Assembly: GCA_002424525.1 (NCBI GenBank) | Contig: DIKJ01000115.1 | Location: 1 to 16,334, forward strand | Source: Bacteroidales bacterium UBA5621 | Lineage (GTDB): Bacteria; Bacteroidota; Bacteroidia; Bacteroidales; VadinHA17 | DNA: 16,334 bases | Reading direction: 5' to 3' | Part shown: positions 1 through 7,058 of the stretch, piece by piece | Position numbering within the stretch: position 1 is the stretch's first letter | Layout: every line of letters starts with the position of its first letter | The notes under the pieces: generated by a model | The model's input: the letters and a program-made list of their open reading frames with translations, nothing else | Told to the model about the DNA's origin: nothing | The model's database searches: none | Position numbers and translations under genes: made by a program

Positions 1-68
1 TGGCCGTTCAGGCATGCTGTCATGCTCAGGCAGATCAGTACGCTCGCAAAATACTTAAGGTTCTTCAT
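1..68 (-). CDS. Putative lipoprotein, N-terminus only (runs off the window)
   Basis: A minus-strand reading frame starts with ATG at 68 and stays open to the left edge of the window. Its 22 complete codons read MKNLKYFASVLICLSMTACL followed by Asn-Gly. This is a lysine-positive n-region, a hydrophobic core and a cysteine (Cys19) after Met-Thr-Ala, a plausible though not textbook lipobox. The product would be exported and lipidated, but its function cannot be told because the mature domain lies outside the window. A candidate promoter lies 80-110 nt upstream. It is on the same strand as the PD40-SPOR and PorP genes but separated from them by about 360 nt, so co-transcription is uncertain. Confidence 0.6.
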   Translation of the reverse strand, partial: MKNLKYFASVLICLSMTACLNG

Positions 69-148
69 TTCTTTGTTCTTTCGTTTATTCAGGTCTCATC
101 AATTCATTCATGTTCCGGATAAAAGACCCGGATAAAATATAAATGTTG

Positions 149-179
149 CACAATTACAGTTTTTTTTAACCTTTTTCAA
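149..179 (-). promoter_or_regulatory. Candidate Bacteroidota promoter for the lipoprotein gene
   Basis: On the minus strand a TTG (177-179) is followed by a 20-nt spacer and TAATTGTG (149-156), five of the six fixed positions of the Bacteroidota -7 consensus TAnnTTTG. The spacing fits the known -33/-7 arrangement. The expected transcription start is near 142, giving a leader of about 75 nt. Assigned from pattern only. Confidence 0.35.
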
Positions 180-317
180 GTAAGGGAGCCAGCTCTGTAA
201 ATCGAAAAAATAACGCAGATATTGAGATAATAGTCATGACGCGGGGTCAGGAGTATCGTATGCGTGAATCAACCTGTTATTGTCTTTCAACAGTTCAGCT
301 ATTCCCATAATTTTGTG

Positions 318-354
318 TATTGCGAATAAAATCGCAACGAAAAATATCGCAATA
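318..354. repeat. TATTGCGA / TCGCAATA inverted repeats (operator-like)
   Basis: TTGCGA (320-325) is followed after 6 nt by its complement TCGCAA (332-337), and TCGCAA appears again at 347-352. The outer pair extends to eight bases: TATTGCGA at 318-325 against TCGCAATA at 347-354. The cluster ends 2 nt before the ATG of the ATPase-like remnant at 357, so it could be the remnant's old promoter/operator region. A protein-binding role is inference. Confidence 0.4.
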
Positions 355-356
355 AT

Positions 357-443
357 ATGAAAACGAATCCTTTTAAGTTCGGAACAGTGGTTGATGGTCT
401 TTTTTTACTGCTCTTCGCCCCTCGCCTTTACCTGTTAAGATAA
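357..443 (+). pseudogene. Frameshifted N-terminal remnant of an AAA-type ATPase gene
   Basis: The plus-strand frame from ATG 357 reads MKTNPFKFGTVVDG and then turns into low-complexity leucine/phenylalanine, stopping at 441-443 after 28 codons. From memory, NPFKFGTVVD-G-P-[FY]-F-T-[DN]-R is the usual opening of a Bacteroidota AAA-type ATP-binding protein family. Here the bases after Gly14 are C and seven T (400-406). Adding back one base restores G-x-F-F-T-A-L-R, matching the expected continuation, so a single-base loss next to the homopolymer explains the break. No Walker motif or further homology follows: the frame runs straight into the 3' end of the convergent PD40-SPOR gene. It is therefore a short decayed fragment. 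The alternative is a chance resemblance of about 14 residues. Confidence 0.45.
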
Positions 444-1972
444 TAGACGATCCGTTCGCCGTTCCTGAAGGCGACAACGAAAGCCTGGTTGTATCCTGCT
501 TTCCTCATGGCTGTTTCAAGCGCCCTGGCTCCTTCGAGGTTATTGAATTCCCCGGCACACAATCTGTAGGCCCCGCTGTAGAAATACTCGTATGTTGTGT
601 AATTCCTGCCATCGACAGTGACCTGGGATTTCCCGACCGGCTTGTTACTTGCAGAGAACTGGACCATATATGTCACACCCGGTGTAACCTGCCTGGTATC
701 GGTAAGAGTTATTGAAGGCTGTTCAGTTTTCCTGACAGGAGCCGGTTCAGTCTTCTTCACAGATTCAGGAAGAGGCTTTATTTCAGCTGTCTGGGCTTGC
801 TTTACCGGAACAGGCTCAGTGGCTTTCTGTTCTGTAACAGCAATTATTTCAGGTTCTTTTGTCACAGGCTCCTCCTTAACCTCTTTTTTTTCTGCAACAA
901 GTGGTATCTGTTCCGAGAGTATTGCCGTCAGGCTTCCGGCCATTAATTTATCGGGAGGTGCTATCAGGCTGAATGCCTGGGTAAGGTTTTTAGTACTCCC
1001 CGTCAGCCTTTCCTGATTCAGAACCACCCGGTAGAGCTGCATGTTCTGCCTCCCGGATCTTTCCCTGGATGTGTAAAAAGCAGATACGCCATCCTTTAGG
1101 TCAATGGTAAAGGCTATGTCGTCGTTATAACTATTGATGACAGAGGTAAGATTCACCGGATAAGCCCAGGCTTTTCCGTCGAACCGGCACATCCAGATGT
1201 CGAATCCTCCCAGTCCTTTGCGTCCGTTGGATGAGAAATAAAGGTTATTATCCTTATCGAGGAAGGGGTACATTTCATTTCCGCGGGTGTTGATGAAACC
1301 TCCCATGTTCACGGGTTCCATCCATGTACCCCCTGCCATTCTGGTCATGTAGAGATCCATTTCCCCGAGCGAGTCCTCTCTGTCGGATGCGAAGATCAGG
1401 ATCCTGCCGTCTGAAGATAATGCCGGATGAGAATAAGTATAATTACCGGTACAGAAACTGAGAGGCTTGTCATCAAACTCCCAGCGGTCGCGCCTGTTTG
1501 CCAGCGGCCGGTACCTGGCCATCCATATCTTTTCTGTGGCATCATTCCGTGCACGCATCGTGTAGAGCATCATTGTGAAATCGCTGTTGAAGGTTGTTGC
1601 ATCGCACGGGTAAGGAAAGGATGAAAAAGGCTGGAACAGCCTGCGGTCAGTTGTCGAGGAGTCATTCACCAGACCATAATAAGCCTGCACTGTCCCGAAA
1701 GAGACGTGAGCCCGGACCATTCTGGTTTCTTCCCTCGACTGCGACAGGAAAATTATTCCGTCGCCGTAAAACTGAACACCCGAAGCCGGGGGTATGATAT
1801 TAAGCCGGAAAGAATCAACTCTGATGATCTTCTCATTAATGATGGTATCTGCCACAGGCAAAACATGCTGATACAGGGACGGGAAAGGTTTTTTCCCGTG
1901 GATGTCTCCGGATGATCCATTAAGTCCATTTATCAGGCAGAAAACAAAAACTATTATGAAAAGTTGCTTCAT
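428..1972 (-). CDS. Periplasmic PD40-repeat protein with C-terminal SPOR domain
   Basis: A 514-residue exported protein. The N-terminus (MKQLFIIVFVFCLINGLNG) is a signal peptide. Residues about 180-320 carry PD40/WD40-like beta-propeller repeats, with blades such as HPALSSDGRILIFASDRE and YPFLDKDNNLYFSSNGRKG. A Lys/Glu/Pro/Thr-rich linker follows (about 365-430). The last 80 residues (YMVQFSAS... to the end) look like a SPOR domain, which in known families binds peptidoglycan strands stripped of stem peptides. The start lies only 16 nt after the stop of the PorP-like gene, so the two are probably one operon. PorP-type proteins usually neighbour PD40 proteins ending in an OmpA-like peptidoglycan-binding domain (PorE-like). 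This one carries SPOR instead, suggesting an equivalent peptidoglycan anchor. The partnership is inferred from adjacency. Confidence 0.85.
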   Translation of the reverse strand: MKQLFIIVFVFCLINGLNGSSGDIHGKKPFPSLYQHVLPVADTIINEKIIRVDSFRLNIIPPASGVQFYGDGIIFLSQSREETRMVRAHVSFGTVQAYYGLVNDSSTTDRRLFQPFSSFPYPCDATTFNSDFTMMLYTMRARNDATEKIWMARYRPLANRRDRWEFDDKPLSFCTGNYTYSHPALSSDGRILIFASDREDSLGEMDLYMTRMAGGTWMEPVNMGGFINTRGNEMYPFLDKDNNLYFSSNGRKGLGGFDIWMCRFDGKAWAYPVNLTSVINSYNDDIAFTIDLKDGVSAFYTSRERSGRQNMQLYRVVLNQERLTGSTKNLTQAFSLIAPPDKLMAGSLTAILSEQIPLVAEKKEVKEEPVTKEPEIIAVTEQKATEPVPVKQAQTAEIKPLPESVKKTEPAPVRKTEQPSITLTDTRQVTPGVTYMVQFSASNKPVGKSQVTVDGRNYTTYEYFYSGAYRLCAGEFNNLEGARALETAMRKAGYNQAFVVAFRNGERIVYYLNR

Positions 1973-1988
1973 GTGTTGTTAAGAATTA

Positions 1989-2939
1989 TTACCAGTGACT
2001 GCGGACCGAGTACCCGGCTTTTGTTTTAGAAAGATTCAGCCCGAATGCAACCTCTGCCGTAAGAGGCTGTTTGTAGAAGGCAGTGTTTTTTGGGAGTTCG
2101 AAAAAGGTTCCCACGTAAAATCTCGGATACCTGAACTGGAAAAGGAAAGAGACTCTCTCAAAATCGTTGAAGTAGGTCCCAAGGCAGAAATCACCCGCAT
2201 AAAGCCTCAGGGCAGGCTTGACGGATCTCTTCAGGTCTGTCGAGAGCGAATCGTCAGTAACAAATATTACAGAAGGTTCAATAACAAGATTAAGAGCCCG
2301 GCTCACAACAATCTTGACCCCGGCATTGAAAAAGTATTGCCGGGTGACAGGTATCAGATGGGTACTGAGAGTATCGCGGTTTGAAGGACGGCCCAGGAGG
2401 TTCAGGCCTGAGAGTCCGGCATAGAAGTATGGATTATAATAATACAAACCGGCGTCGATATTGGGAAAATAATGATCTCCCGAAGGTATCCCGTCATCAG
2501 TACTGCCGTCATAGTGATGGTAAAATCCACGCAGGGCAATACCTGCCGACACGAACGAGAGAGCTCTTTTGTCCAGGGCTAAATGATATGAACCGGTGGC
2601 CATGAAGCCTGCAGTACGGGACGAATCATTTACTTCATTGAAGAATGCGCCACCGACTCCTATCCCTGTGAACTCAAAGCCCCTGCCGGAGGCGGCGGTT
2701 CCGGGGACTTTCTTTATAAGCCTTGTGTTGCCGCTTATAATCTGGGCCTGGTTTTTCCCCCGGAAACTGGCCATAATGTCCGTGGAAAAGAAATCCTTGC
2801 TTCCCGCAATAGCAGGATTATAAACAAATGGGGTAAAGAGTTTGTATGAAATGGGATTTGCAGGCATTTCCTGGCCGTTGGTCATACTGAAGGAAAAAAC
2901 CGAAAAAACCACCAGCAGGAATTTCCCGGGAGCCTTCAT
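1989..2939 (-). CDS. PorP/SprF family type IX secretion-associated outer-membrane protein
   Basis: The mature sequence begins QEMPANPISYKLFTPFVYNP and continues AIAGSKDF, the characteristic opening of the PorP/SprF family (outer-membrane beta-barrels linked to type IX secretion and gliding). Alternating hydrophobic beta-strand patterns continue to the end (for example FRYPRFYVGTFFEL and AEVAFGLNL). The open frame extends to an ATG at 3017, but I choose the ATG at 2939 because MKAPGKFLLVVFSVFSFSMT is a clean signal peptide, while the 26 extra upstream residues are AT-rich in codons and would bury it. A perfect TAnnTTTG motif at 3037-3044 fits either start. It is followed closely by the PD40-SPOR gene. 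No large adhesin or CTD-cargo gene lies beside it in the window, so its substrate or partner is unknown. Confidence 0.85.
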   Translation of the reverse strand: MKAPGKFLLVVFSVFSFSMTNGQEMPANPISYKLFTPFVYNPAIAGSKDFFSTDIMASFRGKNQAQIISGNTRLIKKVPGTAASGRGFEFTGIGVGGAFFNEVNDSSRTAGFMATGSYHLALDKRALSFVSAGIALRGFYHHYDGSTDDGIPSGDHYFPNIDAGLYYYNPYFYAGLSGLNLLGRPSNRDTLSTHLIPVTRQYFFNAGVKIVVSRALNLVIEPSVIFVTDDSLSTDLKRSVKPALRLYAGDFCLGTYFNDFERVSFLFQFRYPRFYVGTFFELPKNTAFYKQPLTAEVAFGLNLSKTKAGYSVRSHW

Positions 2940-3036
2940 AAGGATTGTGCCAGCTAAATGATCAGGTTTTTTATTAATTAAACTCATCAAGAATTTTATG
3001 GTTTTATTCATGAACAATTCATAAATTAATTTTTGC

Positions 3037-3044
3037 CAAAAGTA
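3037..3044 (-). promoter_or_regulatory. Candidate -7 promoter element for the PorP/PD40-SPOR operon
   Basis: The minus strand reads TACTTTTG, a perfect match to TAnnTTTG, in the divergent region between the PorP-like and ABC transporter genes. No good TTG was found at the expected distance upstream. Transcription would begin near 3030, giving a leader of about 90 nt to the preferred start at 2939. Confidence 0.4.
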
Positions 3045-3107
3045 AAAAAATCAATCTGATTAAGGAATAATAATCCCTTTCTTCAAACGAGATGCATACA
3101 GTTTTAT

Positions 3108-3138
3108 TTGATAAGGTGAATAATTAGATGTATTTTAG
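3108..3138 (+). promoter_or_regulatory. Candidate promoter for the ABC transporter gene
   Basis: TTG (3108-3110), a 20-nt spacer, then TATTTTAG (3131-3138; five of six fixed positions of TAnnTTTG). The start codon at 3157 would leave a short leader of about 10-15 nt. The same 20-nt spacing is seen in the candidate promoter at 149-179. Confidence 0.35.
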
Positions 3139-3156
3139 GCTTGTCAATTTAGCATT

Positions 3157-6100
3157 ATGAGCGAACCTATCCTGAGAGCTTTGATGCAACTGTTTGCCCT
3201 GATCAGTGACATCCGTTCGGTAAGTGAAATTTCGAAAAGGGAAAGGGACATCGTCAAGTCGTTTCTCGAACAGCTTCTGAGCAGTCAGCAGGTGGGGCGC
3301 TATATGAAAATGTTTGATGACTATCTTGAACTTTATTCAGTGACCGGAACGGAGGAGGCCGGCACGGGAGACGATGTTGCTGCAGCCAAAGGGGTAAGGA
3401 TAAAGAAGATTTGTGCCGGTATCAACGAGGAGCTGAGACAGAAGCAGAAGATCTATATTGTTATTCAACTTATCGATTTTATCTCCTACGGGGAGGAGAT
3501 CACGGAAAATGAACTTGATTTTCTGATGACTGTCGCACTTGCATTAAACATCCCTGAGAATGAGTATAAAAACATTAAGAGCTTCATTATTGACCCTCTT
3601 AATAAGATACCGGAGAAGGAAAAGCTTCTGATAATAAACAACAAGCAGGCCGGTTATTATAAAAGAGCCAGGCATATGTTCATGGCCAATATGCCGGGAG
3701 AGCTGATATTTCTGAATATTGTCAGTGCTAAAACATTCATCTTCAGATACCTTGGCCATGAAGATCTATATCTCAACGGTCAGCGCATCTACCCCAGGCA
3801 AACATACTTGTTTGACAACGGCTCAACTATTAAAGGTCATGGGATCAAAACCATCTATTATACCGAGTTGTTCGGGATATTTAACGAGTCGAGGCATAAA
3901 GCCAGGGTATCCCTTACCGCCCAGGATGTGGTGTACAAATTCAGGGACAGTGATAATGGTATTCAGAACTTTAATTTCCATGGTGAGTCGGGTCAGCTTG
4001 TCGGTATAATGGGTGTAAGCGGAACAGGTAAATCAACCCTTCTTGATCTTCTGAACGGAAACCTTAAGCCGCAGAGCGGAGAGATATTCATTAACGGATA
4101 CAATCTTAATATTCCGGCAGAAAGGAACAGGCTGGAGGGCATTATCGGTTTTGTACCTCAGGACGACCTCCTGATCGAGGAACTGACTGTCTTTGAGAAC
4201 CTCTACTACAATGCACGCATGTGCCTTAACAGATTTAAGAAAAACAGGATCAGGAAAATAGTCGAACGATTGCTTACGGATCTCGATCTCTATGATATTA
4301 AGGATCTTAAGGTAGGGAGTCCGCTTGACAAGGTTATCAGCGGAGGCCAGCGTAAAAGAATCAATATCGCCCTTGAACTGGTCCGCGAACCGTTTATCCT
4401 TTTTGTAGACGAACCAACTTCCGGCCTTTCATCTGTCGATTCGGAAATAGTTGTAAACCTTCTCAAGGAACAGACCTACAAGGGTAAACTTGTTATCGTG
4501 AACATTCACCAGCCCTGCTCCGACCTGTACAAGCTGTTTGACAAGATCATTATACTTGACAAGGGTGGATACCAGATCTACTACGGAAATCCAAACGAGG
4601 CAATAATCTATTTCAAGAAACTGAGCAGGCACGCAAATGCCGAAGAGGATCAGTGTACAAAGTGCGGAAACATAAATACCGAACAGGTCCTGCAAATTGT
4701 TGAGGCAAAAATAATGGACGAACGGGGGAAACTGACGCAGACCAGAAAAGTTGCCCCGGAAGAATGGTATACCAGATTCCGGGAGAAGATAAGCAGTAAA
4801 CTGCCGGTTGCTCTCCCGGAAAAGGAAGAACTTCCCGAAAGTTACTACAGTATTCCGGGACTCTTCAGGCAGATGAAGATATTCTTTCTGAGAGATATTC
4901 TCTCAAAAATGGCCAACAGGCAATACATAATAATAAGTCTTCTGGGAGCGCCGCTTCTTGCATTGATCCTGGGCTATTTTACCAGGTATATCAAAGAAGG
5001 TACTTATCTTTTCAGCCAGAACGAAAATCTGCCGGCATACCTTTTCATGTGCGTCATTACCGCGCTGTTCCTTGGACTGATGATCAGTGCCGAAGAGATC
5101 ATCAGGGACAGGAAGATACTTAAAAGGGAATCATTCCTTAACCTGAGCTGGTTCAGTTACCTTAATTCCAAGATTGTAATTTTATTTACGATATCGGCGA
5201 TACAGTCGCTTTCGTTCATCCTGGTCGGTAACCAGATACTGGGTATAAAAGGTATGACATTCACATACTGGCTTGTACTTTTCACCACCTCCTGTTCGGC
5301 AAATGTGCTTGGGCTGAATATCTCGTCCGCATTTAAGTCTGTTATTACGGTTTATATTCTGCTCCCCTTCATACTGATCCCCCAACTTTTGCTGAGCGGC
5401 GTACTGGTGAAATTCGACAAACTGCACAGAGGCAGGTATTCCACAGATCAGTTCGTGCCAATGATAGGTGATCTGATGACTGCCCGCTGGTCGTTTGAGG
5501 CGCTGGCTGTAGAGCAGTTCAAAAACAACAGGTATCAGAGAAATTTCTTTGATCATGATATGGAGGCAAGCCAGAATTACTATTATGCCAGTTTTATGAT
5601 CGATGTTCTGAAGAAAGACCTTCGCGAGTGTCTTAAACCGGATGCTGATATAAAAGAGACGGAGGTTAAATGCAGGAGATTAAGGAACTATATTGAAATG
5701 CTATCTGAATCAGCGGGTTATGAGACACCTGAGTTCATTGTGAGCAGACTGAATAATGATGACCTGGATCCTGAGACAGCCAGGCAGATTCAATCGTACC
5801 TTGACCTTCTTGCCAGAGACTTCCGTGCTCTCAGCAGGAGGGCGGCTGACAGGAAGGATCAGGTGAGCGCATCAATCGAGAGGGAGATCGGACGGGAAGG
5901 GATGATTGTACTCAGGGATAATTATTACAACGAACGACTGGCCGATATTCTTCTGAATAATGAGGTTATTGATAAAACACTCGTAACACCTGAGGTCATT
6001 ATCCAGAAGTACGAACCTGCTTTTATGAAGCCGACATCCAATTACGGAAGAGCTCATTATTATGCACCCTACAAGAAGATCGGGAATCTGAAGATTGATA

Positions 6101-6228
6101 CTTATCTGTTTAACCTGACAGTTATCTGGATTGTAACCCTGATATTATATATTGCTCTATATTACAATTTCTTAAGAAAACTTGTGACGGGTTTCAGGAG
6201 AATAGAGTTCAGGGAACCGGACACCTGA
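3157..6228 (+). CDS. ABCG-like half-transporter (ATPase fused to permease) with TerB-like and FHA-like N-terminus
   Basis: 1,023 residues. Residues about 20-160 are a helical TerB-like domain (IYIVIQLIDFISYGEEIT). About 170-255 resemble a degenerate FHA-like beta-sandwich. The ABC ATPase follows with Walker A GVSGTGKST (286-294), Q-loop Gln335, signature SGGQ (395-398), Walker B FILFVDEPTSG (413-423) and H-loop His451, all intact. An ABC-2 type permease follows, with hydrophobic segments near 590-611, 626-646, 673-693, 702-722, 729-750 and 982-1005. The ATPase-before-permease order is that of ABCG/White-type half-transporters, which work as dimers; the substrate cannot be told. Two oddities: about 230 charged, helix-rich residues separate the fifth and sixth membrane segments, and the linker after the ATPase has a C-x-x-C pair (Cys500, Cys503). 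It has its own candidate promoter and ends 12 nt from the convergent VTT-domain gene. Confidence 0.88.
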   Translation: MSEPILRALMQLFALISDIRSVSEISKRERDIVKSFLEQLLSSQQVGRYMKMFDDYLELYSVTGTEEAGTGDDVAAAKGVRIKKICAGINEELRQKQKIYIVIQLIDFISYGEEITENELDFLMTVALALNIPENEYKNIKSFIIDPLNKIPEKEKLLIINNKQAGYYKRARHMFMANMPGELIFLNIVSAKTFIFRYLGHEDLYLNGQRIYPRQTYLFDNGSTIKGHGIKTIYYTELFGIFNESRHKARVSLTAQDVVYKFRDSDNGIQNFNFHGESGQLVGIMGVSGTGKSTLLDLLNGNLKPQSGEIFINGYNLNIPAERNRLEGIIGFVPQDDLLIEELTVFENLYYNARMCLNRFKKNRIRKIVERLLTDLDLYDIKDLKVGSPLDKVISGGQRKRINIALELVREPFILFVDEPTSGLSSVDSEIVVNLLKEQTYKGKLVIVNIHQPCSDLYKLFDKIIILDKGGYQIYYGNPNEAIIYFKKLSRHANAEEDQCTKCGNINTEQVLQIVEAKIMDERGKLTQTRKVAPEEWYTRFREKISSKLPVALPEKEELPESYYSIPGLFRQMKIFFLRDILSKMANRQYIIISLLGAPLLALILGYFTRYIKEGTYLFSQNENLPAYLFMCVITALFLGLMISAEEIIRDRKILKRESFLNLSWFSYLNSKIVILFTISAIQSLSFILVGNQILGIKGMTFTYWLVLFTTSCSANVLGLNISSAFKSVITVYILLPFILIPQLLLSGVLVKFDKLHRGRYSTDQFVPMIGDLMTARWSFEALAVEQFKNNRYQRNFFDHDMEASQNYYYASFMIDVLKKDLRECLKPDADIKETEVKCRRLRNYIEMLSESAGYETPEFIVSRLNNDDLDPETARQIQSYLDLLARDFRALSRRAADRKDQVSASIEREIGREGMIVLRDNYYNERLADILLNNEVIDKTLVTPEVIIQKYEPAFMKPTSNYGRAHYYAPYKKIGNLKIDTYLFNLTVIWIVTLILYIALYYNFLRKLVTGFRRIEFREPDT

Positions 6229-6240
6229 TAAACTGTTGTT

Positions 6241-6888
6241 TCAGCCAAAAAAAGTGTCAATCTTCAGAATATCGAGGTAAAGAACTCCCTGGATCAGGAA
6301 GCGTGCTATCCTCGAAATGGCAAAAAGCAGATATAACCTGAAAGGGTATTTCAGCAGGGCCACGGCCATAACCACCATGGAATATGGCGAGAAGGGGAAG
6401 AGTGCGGCAATGATAATGAAGGCACCACCCCATTTCCTGACAAGGATAATATATTTATCAAGAACACGTTCCGAGTAGGCTTTGATACGGGGAGTTTCCG
6501 CCAGCCAGTGCCCGATGAAATATGAGAACACTCCTCCGGCATATGAGAGGATCCCGAGCAGTGAAAGAAAGAGGAACGGTGAGTTGAACTTGGCCGCCCA
6601 GATCACAAAAAAATCGGGAGGGATCATCCCCAGAAAGGATTCGGAAATTGTGAACAGGACAAACACAAATGCGTCGCTGAAATTATCGGTCAGGAACTGG
6701 AAGATATTGTTGAAATCGACAAGCCTTTTCATGATCAGAATAAAGGGAACGACTATTATCAGATAGATGCCGATAATCTTTAACGAGGCTCTGAGCATAT
6801 AATTATATACACCCTTTCTCTTGTTGCTGTTGTGATTTTTTCGCATCATCAACATGGCATATCTGAAAAAGGTGCCTTTTTTTGTCAT
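6241..6888 (-). CDS. VTT-domain (YqaA/DedA-like) inner-membrane protein
   Basis: 215 residues with several membrane segments: IIGIYLIIVVPFILI (about 37-52), a hydrophobic stretch containing ESFLGMIPPDFFVIWAAKF, SLLGILSYAGGVFSYFIGHW, and AALFPFSPYSMVVMAVALL with a further helix. The Pro-Pro-Asp re-entrant-like segment, the small-residue helix (YAGGVFSYFIG) and the late proline-bearing hairpin are the pattern of VTT/SNARE-associated-Golgi proteins of the YqaA branch. Members of this superfamily include lipid scramblases and transporters; the exact role here is unknown. The first 30 residues are basic and hydrophilic, and an internal Met (codon at 6798) directly precedes the first membrane helix, so the true start may be there. 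It lies 142 nt downstream of the radical SAM gene across the palindromic repeats. Confidence 0.75.
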   Translation of the reverse strand: MTKKGTFFRYAMLMMRKNHNSNKRKGVYNYMLRASLKIIGIYLIIVVPFILIMKRLVDFNNIFQFLTDNFSDAFVFVLFTISESFLGMIPPDFFVIWAAKFNSPFLFLSLLGILSYAGGVFSYFIGHWLAETPRIKAYSERVLDKYIILVRKWGGAFIIIAALFPFSPYSMVVMAVALLKYPFRLYLLFAISRIARFLIQGVLYLDILKIDTFFG

Positions 6889-6975
6889 AGCAGGGAGTGA
6901 CTGTTATTGTGTTTGTCTGATAACGGATAAACGGGTGAATTGTTTAACCGGCATGAAAAAATAGTTTCTGACAGC

Positions 6976-7004
6976 CTCAATTGCCGTCAGCTTCAGCTGA
7001 CGGA
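6976..7004. repeat. REP-like palindromic repeat, copy 1
   Basis: A 29-bp sequence identical to that at 7030-7058, exactly 54 bp away. Its core, CCGTCAGCTTCAGCTGACGG (6984-7003), is a perfect inverted repeat able to form a hairpin with an 8-bp stem and a TTCA loop. This copy is in the intergenic region between the radical SAM and VTT genes. No U-run follows the hairpin closely on either strand, so it is not a typical intrinsic terminator. Confidence 0.85.
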
Positions 7005-7029
7005 TAATGAATTCATAGTTTTTCTTTAA

Positions 7030-7058
7030 CTCAATTGCCGTCAGCTTCAGCTGACGGA
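7030..7058. repeat. REP-like palindromic repeat, copy 2, overlapping the radical SAM gene end
   Basis: The second copy of the 29-bp element, with the palindrome at 7038-7057. It lies across the 3' end of the radical SAM gene. Read on the minus strand in that gene's frame it encodes the final residues P-S-A-E-A-D-G-N and the TGA stop (7031-7033). The element thus contributes coding sequence. Confidence 0.85.

Larger units (their letters stand above)
69..427. other. Intergenic stretch between the lipoprotein and PD40-SPOR genes
   Basis: About 360 nt without an intact gene. It holds the candidate promoter at 149-179, the TTGCGA/TCGCAA inverted repeats at 318-354 and the start of a broken plus-strand ATPase-like reading frame at 357. 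The remainder (about 180-317) shows no recognisable RNA gene or repeat. A 24-codon minus-strand frame at 234-308 exists but has no support beyond being open. Confidence 0.6.

Noticed and set aside
234..308. A 24-codon minus-strand frame starting at ATG 308 and stopping at 234-236
   Set aside because: It is short, has no recognisable motif or ribosome-binding signal, and overlaps the inverted-repeat neighbourhood; chance is the simpler explanation.
925..942. TTGCCGTCAG followed by GCTTC, resembling the palindromic repeat at 6976-7058
   Set aside because: Only part of one arm matches and the complementary arm is missing; it sits inside the PD40-SPOR coding sequence and is best read as chance.
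618..1016. Plus-strand open frame of 132 codons opposite the PD40-SPOR gene
   Set aside because: It is the antisense of the repetitive Lys/Glu/Pro/Thr linker and adjoining coding sequence; the minus-strand protein has clear domains, so this is a shadow frame.
2940..3017. Upstream extension of the PorP-like protein to the ATG at 3017
   Set aside because: It would place 26 hydrophilic residues before a clear signal peptide; the segment is AT-rich and more like a leader, though it cannot be excluded.
6976..7058. Palindromic repeats as a small CRISPR array
   Set aside because: There are only two copies with a 25-bp gap, no further repeats and no cas genes, and the repeat overlaps a coding region.
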